From: Ahaetulla prasina
Lineage: Eukaryota > Chordata > Lepidosauria > Squamata > Colubridae
Length of the DNA stretch: 64,000 nucleotides
NCBI RefSeq assembly: GCF_028640845.1
Contig: NC_080541.1
Location: 141,945,464-142,009,463, forward strand
Reading direction: 5' to 3'
Part shown: in pieces, positions 21,222 to 33,559 of the stretch
How the letters are laid out: each line of letters begins with the position of its first letter
Numbering within the stretch: the stretch's first letter is position 1
Program-made: the position numbers and the translations under genes
Notes under the pieces: model-generated
What the model saw: only the letters and a program-made list of their open reading frames with translations
Database searches by the model: none
What the model was told of the DNA's origin: nothing

Positions 21222-21480
21222 TTATAGAATAGAATAGAATAGAATTTTTTATTGGCCAAGTGTGATTGGACACACAAGGAATTTGTCTTGGAGCATATGC
21301 TCTCAGTGTACATAAAAGAAAAGATACCTTCATCAAGGTACAATATTTACAACACAAATGATGGTCAATATATCAATATAAATCATAAGGATTACCAGCA
21401 ACAAAGTTACAGTCATATTGAAGCAAACTCACTTGTAGAGATTAGGGATTTTATTCATTTGTTGCATAAACAATAAACTT
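21222..21480 (-). mobile_element. CR1-like LINE 3' end, short copy
   Basis: (ATAGA)n then TTATTGGCCAAGTGTGATTG and GTACAATATTTACAACAC, the same family as 15318. Confidence 0.75.
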
Positions 21481-23776
21481 CAATTACAAAGTTATTCTAT
21501 GAATGCACTATAGTGTTAATTCCTGATAATTAAGCAATTGAGGATCTTCCTTCTCTTATCATTCCCTAGGCAGCTTCTCTTCCATTCATCCCTCAAGATC
21601 ATTCTTCCATACGATTATAATTTAGGAGCAAGATTTGTTTTAATACAGACATGTCCACATTTAACTCTAAAATTTTGGTTTTCTAGATTATGCGAGACTG
21701 ATACTATTTTATTATTACAGACACTTTTATCACCGTGTTATTTAGTTATATCCTTCGGTTATTTTCAAGGAATGTCAAGTCAAGTCTATGTTGCTATGTT
21801 GGCAAATTATTTTAGTGATAATTTGAATCTTTTATTATTATTATTTTTACAAAGTCAAAAATAAATCCACGGACCAGAAGTTATGATTGAAGTCTTGTTT
21901 GTTCACTTGTAATTTTCATTATTGTTAATGAAGCAATATATTGCATCTATTTGGTAGCAGCATTGTTTTGATGATGTAGCTTCAAGCTGCCATTATTAAA
22001 ATGCCAGTAACTTTCAACATAAGTGTGCCAAGTCTTTTTAAATACTTTATAATTAAACACTAGAACCTGTGCCAAAAAAATATGAATGAGCCTGTGTATT
22101 GCTAGTTGAAATAAAAAGCCAAATGAGCCAATTGTAGGATTCAAGTGCTACCTGTTGAAAATCAAATTAAGTTGGCAGATGTTTTGTAAAGAAAGCTTTA
22201 CAAGTAACTAAAAGTAGTTCTTTGTCCTACTCATGGGTACTGTTTCTTTATTAAGATGACTGAAATTAAAAAAGGGAAACATCACTGGTAGATACAGAGC
22301 TGAATTAGTCAGCCTTCTAATTATTTAATGAGTTAGGAACTGGTAATTGGATTATTCAAGAGGAATGTTAACTCTTACTCAATTCTTTGTAAGGGGATCT
22401 AGGATGATCATGTCACACTTCACTTGTTCATTCACAATAGACTTTCATTTGCTCAGCATATTTTATGGGTGGCCTGTAGCTGTTTCCATATGAAATAGCT
22501 TATTTTACCTCAGTAAAATATGACTTACTCCTTCTGAAAATGTTTTGTTTGCTTTTGTTTTGTTCAGTTGTTTTTAGTTGTTCAATACAATGTGATAATG
22601 TACTACATGAGGTATTAGAAAATGGTACTTGTCAGATCTTTGAGGTAGTACACATACACACACACACACATTAAAAATTACTATTCTCATGGCATTTCAC
22701 AAAAATACAAACTGCTAGCGTATATTATATACTGTTACCAATAAAATGTTCGGGATTAATTCATTAGTAAATAAATGTATTTATAGTGGAACAACTTGAA
22801 ACTATTATACCATAATGGTATTACACCTGAATGTCCTACTGATTTGAAGTGAAAATGTAGAAATAAAAAAAAATCTGTACGGTTGAAAGCTATTTCTTCA
22901 AATCCATATTTATTATAAATTTAAGCAAATTGCACAAATATTCGATGAAGCTATTAAGCCTTCTTTATAACAGCGCAGCAAAATCATATATTGGAATGCC
23001 CCAATGGTTTATCTATGTTGCTGGTAACATTTAGGCTAATATGTGGACTATGTTGTATTTCTTCAGTCCCAGCCAGCCATTTCTTCAGTTCATAAAGCAT
23101 AGTCCCTCTCCACAAAAGATCATTACATTGTTAGGCATTTGTCACATTTTCCAAAATAGAAAAGCATATAAAGATTTTACTTCTTTTGTATTTTACTTCT
23201 TTTGTATTTTCTATTTGTATTTTACTTCTTTTGTATTTCTGTATTTTTGTATTACTTCTTATTTCTGAACTGTGGAATAGGTGGACTTTAATCAGCAAAA
23301 TTACAAGGTGGAGTTTGAACTTTCATCTAATTGTAGAAGAGACTATATATATTGTACATTATCCAGGTTATAAATTGCAAAAACAGATAATAGGTCAATG
23401 CAGAATCTACAGATTCTGTAATTGCATTATGCTTAAAAGCCCTAAAAATGTTGTGATAAAACTGCAGTTACCCGTTGCTTAGCTAATCACTATTATAGTC
23501 AGAAATGGACTAAATTTATACGGGGCTGGTATCTATTGTGTACTTCGATTTCCCAATCGATATTTTTGTAGACCTGCAGTTGAGAACTAGTAATATAAAG
23601 CAGAAAATAGTAAATGGATAGATTGATACATTTCTAGTTGTAATGCTGCCACCCAGTATCCCTATAAAAGATGCCAATAGCAATGTAGCTATTTAATAAA
23701 AGGAGTACTTGAGAAGTATTTGATTAGCTGTTAAAATTACTTTGAACAGTGTTTCATGTGGATATATATGTTTTAG
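21481..23776. other. Intron 2, 3' part
   Basis: AT-rich with an (AC)n run near 22655 and tandem TTTTACTTCTTTTGTATT units near 23170-23260. No exon or named repeat recognised until exon 3. Confidence 0.45.
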
Positions 23777-23852
23777 TTTTTATGCAGATTTTGGACCTCT
23801 AAACTTGGCTCTGGTGTATCGATTCTGCTGCAAATTAAACAAAAAATTAAAG
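23777..23852 (+). CDS. CDC14A: CDC14A exon 3
   Basis: Completes N51 and encodes F52-K76, [20 protein letters not shown] then NKKLK, a CDC14 signature of the N-terminal domain. Acceptor GTTTTAG has a poor pyrimidine tract; donor is GTAAGA. It ends in phase 0. Confidence 0.95.
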
Positions 23853-24214
23853 GTAAGAATGTCCTTCTATTATTTTTTTATTGATCTTGTTAATCTCTGT
23901 AAGCTTCCAGAGGTATAGGTGAGTGCTTGGCTTTGGTAATTGATTTTTTAAATAGTAATTTTATAAAAATTACACTGAACAATAAAAACGAATACAAATT
24001 AAAAAAAAAAAAGAATAGTAGAAGGTGCAAAAAAGAAGAAAAACAAACATTTTAAAAATGAAAAAATATAGTAAAGAAATATATAAATAAATTATTTCCT
24101 CCTTCACAACAAGTATAAACAATTTTAGTAACATCACCTTCTCTTAAAATGTAACAAATGATTTCTTATTCCCATATCCCATTTCTTATTTAAGGGAAAA
24201 TATTTGTAGCTCAT

Positions 24215-24385
24215 GATTGAAGTGAGGGGTCCTTAGAGTTTTCTGAGCTTCGTGGTTTTCTTATAGACATTTTATTAGCTAAACTAGTGCATGGTTGATG
24301 TTATCTGGTTTGAATAATGGAATGTCTGCAAGAAAACAACCAAGTTCAAAGAGTGCCAAGTACCCTTCATCTCTTATTTATAAAC
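24215..24385. mobile_element. Penelope-like inverted repeat, decayed
   Basis: Left arm GGTTTTCTTATAGACATTTT and right arm AATGTCTGCAAGAAAACAACC are inverted copies, and the right arm matches pieces in both units of the exon 8-9 duplication (49538, 50850). The hammerhead-like core is degraded (TTGATGTTATCTGG...GGAATGTC). Confidence 0.5.
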
Positions 24386-24389
24386 AAAT

Positions 24390-25190
24390 CCTTGTCAGTC
24401 CAGTTCTGATGTCAGCAAAAGTTCATGAAGCATTTCTAGAGATGATAACATATCTATTTCAACCTTTATCAAATAAACTAATTTTATAATCCTTCCTTCT
24501 AACAATTGTTGATCTTGAATTCCTTCAATTAGTGTCCTAAATCTTAATTCCTTTCCAATATTTTTTATTCCTTATCACAGAATTATTCAAACTTCTAACA
24601 ACATTCTTTTGTAAATCAAATAAAGGAATATTTGTCCAGATCATTCTTTGTGTTTGTTTTTGTATATCTCCTTTAATTATAAAGACATTAGCTGGTTTCT
24701 TTTGTAGGTTCAGTGTAATATCTTTTTCCATGTTATTTTTGTAGCCTGTGATTTTTAAACCCACTTTCAAATCAGCCTTAATCTTGTCAGGTAAAACTTG
24801 CTTCTCAAAAGGTATTTTAAACATAGTCTATCTAGAAAGGCAGACACTCTTATAATTAACTTCTGCATCCATTGTTCAAAAATAAACTTCCGTATCTCCA
24901 ATGTTAGAATAGTCTGCTTCATTCTGTATTTGTAAATCAAATTTAAATTTTCTTCTTTAATTATAGTTCTTTCTAGTTCCCTCTAGTGTCCAATCATCAA
25001 AGTCTGTATTATGTTTTTTTAAAAAGAATTTAAAACAAGTATTTTCCCACAGGACAGTTTTTATTTCAAATCCATCTGGACCCTTAGTTTGTTTGTGATT
25101 TTTATCACCTTTTTGCCTGTTATATAAAAAAAGGTCCCTAAACTTGTATTTAAAAGTTTTTCTGCTAAGGATATGCCACCGCCCCAAAAG
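24390..25190 (-). other. AT-rich unclassified repeat-like DNA, possible LINE remnant
   Basis: Two lysine-rich reverse frames (24537-24824, 95 codons; 24957-25187, 76 codons) with no domain I can name. Their length in AT-rich DNA hints at a decayed LINE ORF, unproven. Confidence 0.25.
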
Positions 25191-26129
25191 CTATAATATC
25201 AAACCTGCATAAATTAATATGCTTCTGTATCATAATACCCAGATGGATCAAAGAAGCAGCATTATAAATAAATAAGTAACTGATGGTATGTTATATTTGT
25301 GAAGGTAGGTGAGCTGAAGGCTCTGTAAAGAGTCCGTATGTCAAACTCAAATCAATATGTTGTGTTGTAATTAATACAGCCTTCCAAATATTATAGTACC
25401 CTAATAGGAACTGCGGTTTCTCCAGCTTTTAATGAAAGTGGTAGAGGCTGTTCTAGGAATATATAAAAACTTCTAAAACAACTCTATTGCTGTCCAAAGT
25501 TTTCATATTTTGCCTAATAAGACAAAGATTCTATTTAACGTCAGTTAATTCTTAGTGGAAAGTTATTTTGGTTAATTACTGTTAGAAGAATTTGCTAGAG
25601 GAAAATAAATTGTGCATGTTCTGACCAGTTCCTGTATCATGTGTGAAAGCACGTGATAAGTGCACATGTTCCATTGTAAATATTCACCACCTATCTAATC
25701 ATTTAAAGATGTATGGAATACCATCGCTGAGATCATTTAGGGTAAATATTCTGAGCAGATAAGTTTAATTTTTCTAAATAAAGCAAAAGACCTTTATGTT
25801 ACAAAAAAGAGCTGATTTATTACCTCTCTGAAATATTAAAGCTGTACAAATTTTTGATTCCTTGGGCATTATAGTGCAGTTCTACACAAATATCTTGGGA
25901 CTATCTTGTTCAATATATTGCTTCATGTGGAGATTAGATCCTTTTAATGATGATACGGATAGTATATTTGCTAATAACGTTAAGATCTTGTCCTTTAAAA
26001 TCATACTTGAATTAAACTCTCACCTTGTTCTTTGCTCATGTGCAATACAAAGATTTTCCTTCATAAGGGAGTTGTGTGAAACAATGTATGTAATTACCCT
26101 CTTCTTACCATCTAATAATAAGATGAAAA

Positions 26130-26580
26130 AGTAGTCCTCGGGTTATGATGGCAATTGGGAATAGAATTTCCATCACTAAACGATGTCCTAATGTGTGACA
26201 TTCCATGATTACATCACTTAGTGATGGTAATACCAGCAGTCCGCAATGCTGTCATTATTGCAGTTTGTTAAGCAAAGAACCCATGTGAACACAATTTGGA
26301 AAGAGGCAATGAAATTGCATCCCAGGGAAGCAAGGTGACAGGACTATGGAGTACGAGCTTGTGGCCAGTTGCCATGGTGGGTGCTACAGTGTATGGATAG
26401 ATGGGCAAGCAGTAAATGGAGGTGGGCACTACAGAGAATGAGATTCCTATAATCCCCCCAGAACTCTTCAGGAGAAAAAGCAATGGGAGTGACTTTCTGA
26501 TTTGTGACCTCCTGCTAGCTTCCCCATTGACTTTGTTTCTGGGAAACCTGTAGGGCAGGTCACAAGTAGTTAAGGCACCA
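26130..26580 (+). mobile_element. Miniature transposon of the 58818 family, diverged
   Basis: Begins AGTAGTCCTCGGGTTATGAT; CCTAATGTGTGACATTCC and AGCTTCCCCATTGACTTTGT agree with the family. Confidence 0.55.
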
Positions 26581-27047
26581 GGCTAGAAAGGAAATTATTT
26601 AAATGTATAATAAAAGCAACATAGCAACCTATTTTTATTTTTTCAGTTTCTCATATCAGTGGTGATTTAAGCATAAAAACTAGTAAGTAATAAAAGAATA
26701 TATCATGCAAATTCAGGCTTAGCATTCGTAACTATCTATATGCATTACGTTTATGATGCAGAACTCCATTGTTACAGAAACCGTTTTTCAAAAGAATTGA
26801 ATAAAAGTCATCTTATTTACTGGAAAAATAGTGTACTATATGTGAAGTACATAGGATGATTTGTGAAACTTGTGAGACTTGCAAAATACAGTATATTCTG
26901 TTTCAATAAAATAGAATTCTAGACATTCTGTGGCCTGTCTTGTAAGGTTGATACCACCCTCTTGTGGGAAGCCCACTGACAAAACATGAGTGTGATTGCA
27001 TCCTTCTTCCTATTTGCTAGTATTGAGACATATATTGCCTCTCATAC

Positions 27048-27421
27048 AGATAGTCCTCGATTAACAACCCCAATTAAGCCCAAAATTTCTTTGAGACATT
27101 TGTTGAGTGAGTTTTGCCCCATTTTATGATCTTTCTTGCCACAGTTGTTAAGTGAATCACTGCAGTTGACAAATTAGTAACCTGGTTGCTAAGTGCATCT
27201 GGCTTCCCCATTGATTTTGCTTGTGAGAAGGGCACAAAAGGTGATCACATGACCTTGGGACACTGCAACAGTCATAAATATGAACCAGTTGCTGAATTTT
27301 GATCACATGATCATGGAGATGCTGCAAAGGTGGTAATTATGGAAAACAGTCATAAGTCACATTTTCAGTGCTGTGGTAACGGTCATTAAATGAACTGTTG
27401 TAAATTGAGGACTATCTGTAT
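27048..27421 (+). mobile_element. Miniature transposon of the 58818 family, complete
   Basis: TACAGATAGTCCTCGATTAA at the left and TTGAGGACTATCTGTA at the right form inverted ends, with TA on both sides. Confidence 0.75.
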
Positions 27422-27671
27422 TCCAGATAAATTATAGCTATCAAGACCAGTGTTTAGAATTAATGCCTTTTCCTGCTTATTCTGAATACTATTTCTTTAA
27501 CATTATTGCTAATATATTTCAGTTAATGTTGGGTGGATTTAAAACAACAACAACTCCCTGTTTCATTGTCCTACTTTTTATTTGTGCAAGAGACTTAAGA
27601 TTCAACATGGATAATTTTCTACTATACAGTAAAGAACAAATTGAAATTGTAGCCAGGCAGATGATTTAGAC

Positions 27672-28121
27672 CAGGCATGTCCAACCCACAGGTCACATGT
27701 GGCCCTGGACAGCTAATAATGAGGCCCCACAAGATTGTAAACATTTAACATTATTATGTGATTGATATACATTAACAATGTTACATATTTTATATGTCAC
27801 CAACGATAATTCCTCTTCACTCAATGTGACCTAGACAAGTAATCCCCAACCTTTGCAGCTTGGTGGCCCAGTTGGTGGGGGAGAGAGTAACTAGGTCATG
27901 CGAGCCGTGGGCTGGTGTGCACATGCGCACAACTTGATGTTTGCAAGCTGAGTTGTGCATGGGTGTGCATGTGCCCTGGCCCACTGCTTGTACAAGTTGA
28001 GCTGCGTGCCCGTGCACCAGTCTGCCACTCACGTGGCCCAATTCCGAATAGGCCATGGCTGGGTAGTGGACTGTGACCCAGAGGTTGTGGACCTAGACAA
28101 GGCAAAATTTGGATGCCTATG
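27672..28121 (+). mobile_element. hAT-type miniature transposon (outer, interrupted)
   Basis: Starts CAGGCATGTCCAACC and ends TTTGGATGCCTATG, flanked by perfect 8-bp repeats ATTTAGAC (27664-27671, 28122-28129). A second element sits inside it at 27837-28090. Confidence 0.85.
27837..28090 (+). mobile_element. hAT-type miniature transposon (inner)
   Basis: Begins AAGTAATCCCCAACCTTTGC, ends CAGAGGTTGTGG, flanked by perfect 8-bp repeats ACCTAGAC (27829-27836, 28091-28098). It inserted into the older element around it. The interior is CpG/TG-rich GC-biased sequence. Confidence 0.85.
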
Positions 28122-28459
28122 ATTTAGACATTTAATTCTGAAGCACAGTAATCTTAAAGGAAGAATTGCCTTAGAATTCATGAGATAGGAGGGGGTGGAT
28201 ATTCTGATTCCCTACCCCTAAGATAATATTCAGACTAACAGAGGGATTAAAGAATTGCATGCAAATAAGAAATATTCCCATTATATGGAGAGGGGGTTAG
28301 GGAGCACTTTCTTTATACTCTGGTTTAAATTTGATCAGGATATAACCTGATTTAAAGGACATGCCAGAAGTCTCTTAAGCTGATGAGTCAGTGAGCTGAG
28401 ACATTTGGCATAATTTTGTGGTCTCTCCTAATCTTTTTATTTATTTGTATCTTAAACAG

Positions 28460-28552
28460 TCTTTCAGTCTATCAAGAAAGAAAATTGTGTATTATACCAG
28501 CTTTGACCAACGGAAAAGAGCAAATGCAGCATTTTTAATAGGTGCATACGCA
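28460..28552 (+). CDS. CDC14A: CDC14A exon 4
   Basis: Encodes S77-A107 ([20 protein letters not shown] then [11 protein letters not shown]) in phase 0 at both ends. The motif [13 protein letters not shown] is typical of the CDC14 N-terminal domain. Acceptor AAACAG, donor GTAAGT. Confidence 0.95.
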
Positions 28553-30725
28553 GTAAGTATCAATGGCTATGTGCATTTCTAATGAGAAGTTGCTGATACT
28601 TCAGTCTCTAAATAGATACTGCAAAAGCTAGCATCTCTGCTTTTTCAGGATTTTAAGAGTCAGAGCAAAAAGGTTCTGGAAAGGAGCTGTTCCCATTTGC
28701 ATTTTTAAGCGTCTCCCAACCATAAAAGTATTGCCTCAATTACTACTTGGGAGAGGGGATGGACATGATCTGCCTCCCATGGGCTTCCATACTCAGTCCC
28801 ATCATTTATCTCCCCCCTCCTCCCCCCCAGCCATTTAGAAAATTGCAAGAGAGACTTGAAGGGTGGAGATAGATTATGCCATCAACATAAGGTGGCAAAT
28901 TATTGCTGAATTTTGATGAAGTTTTCTTGCTAAATTATAACATCAGGACCGTGGGGTCTGCAGGCTCATTCTTGTTTTACACCAACTTTGGCATTTGTTT
29001 TCTTGTAGATGTTTTACCTACTTTTTAAAACTAAGAAAAGTTCTTTTGAGAAATGAAACCTTTCTTTTAGGGTGTGTTTTTACATGAATGATCAAAATTG
29101 TAGATCTTGAAAAAAAGCTAGTGTTTTGTGATTTATGGGCTTTGTGTTATGTTTTACAACATTCATGAAGGTCTTTATTAATATCCAGTGCTGTTAATTT
29201 AAATAGGTAATATGTACTTATCCTGTTGGCTTTGTAATAATATATAATCTAGCATTACTGTGTACTGTAATTAGTACTTCACTATGCTATACAATAAATG
29301 TGCTACAAAAGGATGCCTCTGTGTTGACTGAATGAAGTGAAATGGAATTATGAATAACTTTTCATATAAATAGCTCACGTTCTTAATCTTTTAAGATAAT
29401 CATGTTGTTAAGTGAAATAAACTTTAATAACTTTATTATGAAGCAGCAAAGCATGTTGCAAGCAAATGAATTAGTAGAACTTTAATTTTATCTTTGTGTT
29501 GAAGAAAGCAAGGAATAAACAGTACGAGAACTATGTTTGCCTTGAAAATGATTCACAGTGAAAAGGCAGATGAGATAGTTCAGTCATTGGTCTTGTGTTG
29601 TGTGAGTAAGCTGCCTATCCTCTTTGGCATCTAATCTTCATCCAGGTTATTTAAGGGTTCTGGTACAGATTTTTCCTAGTCCTCCTATAAGAAACCCTTT
29701 CACTTCAGATAAACTAGGCCAAGGCCAAATGTAATATCTTGGGAGTAGTGTCTTGCTTGTCTATTGCAATTTGTAACACAACACAGTGCAATTTTACTGG
29801 AATTGTGTGTCTCTTTTTTAAATTTAAACCCTTCTGCTAAAAATTCTAAATATTTTGATATAAACATTCAGAGCAATAATAACAGCAATTTAAATTTATA
29901 TTAATATTATTTTCCCTCCTGTTTATTTATAAGCACTGTTGTATTCCGCGCATACAATTTGAAATAATACTAAATACAATAAAAGGACACCCTAAAAAGT
30001 GAAAAGCTTATCCTAAGCTTTTATTCAATTTTAACAAATCTGTGCAGAGTCTTCTGTATTAGTAGATATCTGTATCTGCTGTTCAGGGACGTGAACAAAT
30101 TGGGTGTCTTGGAAAGGATATTTTACAAGTGATGTTGCATTGTGGGGAGGATAAGCAAATACAGAATCCAGGCAATTAACCAAACAATAAATCAGCATAG
30201 CTGAGACTTGTTCCTGACAATATAGAGGCTTCTGGTGATGAATAATCCAAATAAACATTACAGAAGAGCAAGTCCTATCTATAGAATCAACATTCATATT
30301 CAGAGTAAATTTTGCTAATTGATTCTGATTTGGTAATTTCCATAGAAGTTTATCTTTGAAACTCTTGCTAGAATATGATGATTTTAAAAGATCTGTTCCA
30401 GTATGACTGGGAGAGATGCTTTCCCATTCATTTCTCTGCTAATTTTTAGAATATCTTGTAAATGTTTAATTGTCCTGAAAGACTAGCTCTGTTTCCCCAT
30501 GTGAACAGTAGAAGAACATTTGAAGGGCATTTCGGATAGCTAATGCAGCGTGCAAGAGCCACAGACTTTGGTTTCCCTGATTATTCAGGGAAAATGTGTG
30601 CTTAACAGCAGTGAATTATGTGAAATCCATACTTTCTAGATGATTGTAGATCCTTAGTGATATAGGAAAATTAAAAACTAATAGGCAAAATTTCGCTGCA
30701 GATGGTCTTATTTTAAACACTGCTC
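28553..30725. other. Intron 4, 5' part
   Basis: No exon, RNA gene or named repeat recognised after the exon 4 donor. Confidence 0.4.
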
Positions 30726-31130
30726 ATTTAGCAACCTTTTAAATTTACAATGATACCGAACAAGTGGTAGATAGGACTTTCCTCACAGTTTATGACCAGT
30801 CAATGTCCCTGCAGTCATCTGGCCATGATCTGGTTGCTCAGCATCTGGCTCGCAATTACAACAGCATAACAAGCCATGGTCACGTGATTGCGATTTCCAA
30901 TGATCCTGCTGGCTTCTCACAAGCTAAGTCAGTGGGGAAGCCAGTGGGAAGTCAAAAGTCATGATCCTGTGAGGACCTCTCTTAATGACTTCCACGATCC
31001 TCACTTAACAATGGCAATTGAGACTGCCTGGCAAAGAAGCATGATCACATACTGTTGTGCTTTATAACCACATTGCTTAATAATGGCAAATCTAGTCCCC
31101 ATTCCCATCTTAAACTAAAGACTACCTCTA
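30726..31130 (+). mobile_element. Miniature transposon of the 58818 family, diverged
   Basis: AGCAACCTTTTAAATTTACA, CATGGTCACGTGATTGCGAT and the AAGTCAGTGGGGAAGCCAG block place it in the family. It lacks clear ends. Confidence 0.5.
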
Positions 31131-32433
31131 TTCTACACTTAAATGTATTCTTATTAATTAATTCATTATATTCTTTCTATTGGCTCAGTTCTATGCTTGC
31201 ACTCACTGCATCATAGTGAATTATTGTGTGCACTCTTTTTGAAACATTTCTGAAACATGTTTAAGACATTTTTTGTTCTTTCTAGATATTTCTGTTCTTT
31301 CTTCCTATGCTGTGGCCTCTGTTCTTTTTTGTTTAAGAAGCTGAATAATGAAACATTACTGTTTAATTACTTGTCAGTGATGTAATAAACCTTTTTTAAA
31401 AAAAACTGTAGACTCATCTCTAATTTTACAGCCTAATGCAGGCAACAAGCAGAAATAAGGTGCAAGTTTTTGATACCATTTAATTATTGTTTTGGCAAGC
31501 AGAGCAAAAGCCATGTAGCCCAATTTAAATGTTGCAAGCAGTGTATAGATGCAAGATAGATAATTTTGTAGTAGGATCAGTATTCCCAACTAACAAGCAG
31601 AATCCTGCTTCTCAGATTGGGTGAGATCTGTACATTTTTCAAGGAATAATTCCTGGCTGATTTACAAGACAGCTACATCATAGTATATATTACATTTCTT
31701 TTTGAGGAAAACAGTGTTGCAACATTCATGCACTTGAGGCAATAACCTTGAGTTGAATTAAAAACACGCAGTTGCATAATCATACTGTTTAGCAAACATT
31801 TTTCTGAAACTTGTTTTGCATATATATTATTCTTAGCTATGTTAACATTATTGTACTGCCTTAATGCTAAAGTATTGTGTCAAATGAGATTTGGTAAATA
31901 CTAGATTAAATGCCCCAAATAGACCTTCTTGTGGTGGTTGTGTGTTCCACACTGGAAGACACTGTGACTTCCTAATTTTTTCTGAAACCTACATTTTAAT
32001 GATTGTCATTTGTAATATAATTGGCTATAAAAATGTAACCAAGGATTCTTTTTTTCCTGTTCCTATCCAGTTGTTAGAAGGATAGTGCTCTTATCCACAC
32101 ATTTGATATTTGATACTAAAGAACATGAAATCCCATTGATAATATTTTTATTGTGTCTAAGTGTTATTATATACTCTAGTCTAGTTTCATCCATGAATTT
32201 TTACTTTGTAGATTTCTCACAGAGAACAACATTTCAGGAAGGAGGTCATTTGTCCCAAATTTAAACTTGATTAACGTAGGAATTAAATTGATAATATCAG
32301 TCACTTTGAGTGAGGCAACTACAATATGTTGGCAGTCAAGATATATAGGGAAGGAAAAGCTGAGGAAAAAGCAATCACATTCCTTGGATTTCAAGAAAGC
32401 CACTTCTGATGAATTCAGATTAAAAATAGCAGT

Positions 32434-32828
32434 ACAGGTAGTCCTTGCCTTACGACCACAATTGAGCCCAACATTTCTGTTGCTAAGCGAGACAATTGTT
32501 AAGTGAGTTTTGCCCCATTTTAAAACCTTTCTTGCTGCAGTTGTTAAGTGAATCACTGCAGTTGTTAGTGACACGGTTGTGAATCTGGCTTCCCTATTGA
32601 CTTTGTTTGTCAGATAATCACCTGATTCTGGGACACTACAAAAGGTGATCACATGACTCTGGGACATAAATATGAGTCAGTTGCCAAGCATCTGAATTTG
32701 ATCTCATGACCATGAAGATACTGCAAGGGTTATAAGTGTGAAAACAGTCATAAGTCACTTATTTTTTAGTGCCATTGTAACTTTGAACGGTCACTACACG
32801 AACTGTTATAAGTTGAGGACTATCTGTC
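32434..32828 (+). mobile_element. Miniature transposon of the 58818 family, complete
   Basis: CAGGTAGTCCTTGCCTTACG at the left and TTGAGGACTATCTG at the right. It has all family blocks in order (TTAAGTGAGTTTTGCCCCAT, GTTGCCAAGCATCTGAATTT). Confidence 0.8.
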
Positions 32829-33343
32829 TAATATGCGCTGAAAACGTAAAGGATAAATAAACCAAAGAAATAATGGGGAAAGGTTGGGTATAAATAATTC
32901 TCATGACAAAGGAAGATTGGCAGAAGTGTTAAGGGTCTATTTTACTGTTAAGCCAAGAGGCATGAAGGAAAGCTTTAGGAGAATAGGTAGGTTTTAACAG
33001 AAATAAATTATAAAAACTGCTTGGTAAATGGTAATGCAACATCTGGAAGTAAGTATTGGGTGGGTTCCCCCAGACCCTTTGCTATTCAAATATTTGTAAA
33101 TTATCTAGAGGACAGAATGGAAGGGATTTTTATCATTTTTGAAAATAACATCAAGTTTAGTGAGATTATAATTTGGAGGACAAAATCATGATTCAAAATT
33201 AGCTTGGCATGCTTGAATGTTGGGGCAAATTCAGTAGGATGATATAAACAGTTCTAATTGTTGAGAACCTCTGCATCTTGGAAGGCAAAATCAGATGTAT
33301 GGATCCGGTAGAGGAATGCATATATACAATATGCAATTTATGG

Positions 33344-33346
<3 letters not shown>

Positions 33347-33379
<33 letters not shown>

Positions 33380-33384
33380 TATAT
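33347..33384. repeat. (CATA)n/(TA)n microsatellite
   Basis: Runs into the Penelope-like repeat; a (GGAT)n tract follows the repeat at 33655-33710. Confidence 0.9.
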
Positions 33385-33438
33385 GTAGGTCTTTGGTTGT
33401 TCAGGTTTTCTCCCGTGTAAAATTGGAAGTGTCTTGGC

Positions 33439-33472
33439 AACGTTTCGACGAAGTCTCATTCGTCATCTTCAG
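33439..33472 (-). ncRNA. Candidate hammerhead ribozyme core (- strand)
   Basis: The complementary arm reads CTGAAGA, stem II GACGAA/TTCGTC (six perfect pairs), GAAA, then CGTT. The cleavage triplet would be GTT rather than GTC, permitted by the NUH rule but weaker. Confidence 0.45.
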
Positions 33473-33525
33473 GCTTCAGCTTCGTGCTTCTGGGAGCAAA
33501 AAAAAAAGAAGCACGAAGCTGAAGC

Positions 33526-33559
33526 CTGAAGATGACGAATGAGACTTCGTTGAAACGTC
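33526..33559 (+). ncRNA. Candidate hammerhead ribozyme core (+ strand)
   Basis: CTGAAGA (33526-33532) fits the CUGANGA core; stem II is GACGAA with TTCGTT around loop TGAGAC; then GAAA (33552-33555) and CGTC. The ACGT after GAA is self-complementary and can be the tiny stem III of a dimeric hammerhead, with cleavage expected after C33559. Possible stem I is GAAGC with GC...TTC downstream. Hammerheads of this minimal type are known in Penelope-like elements. Activity is untested. Confidence 0.55.

Noticed and set aside
32176..32667. 163-codon reverse ORF
   Set aside because: Most of it overlaps a miniature DNA transposon copy (32434-32828); no protein family is recognisable.
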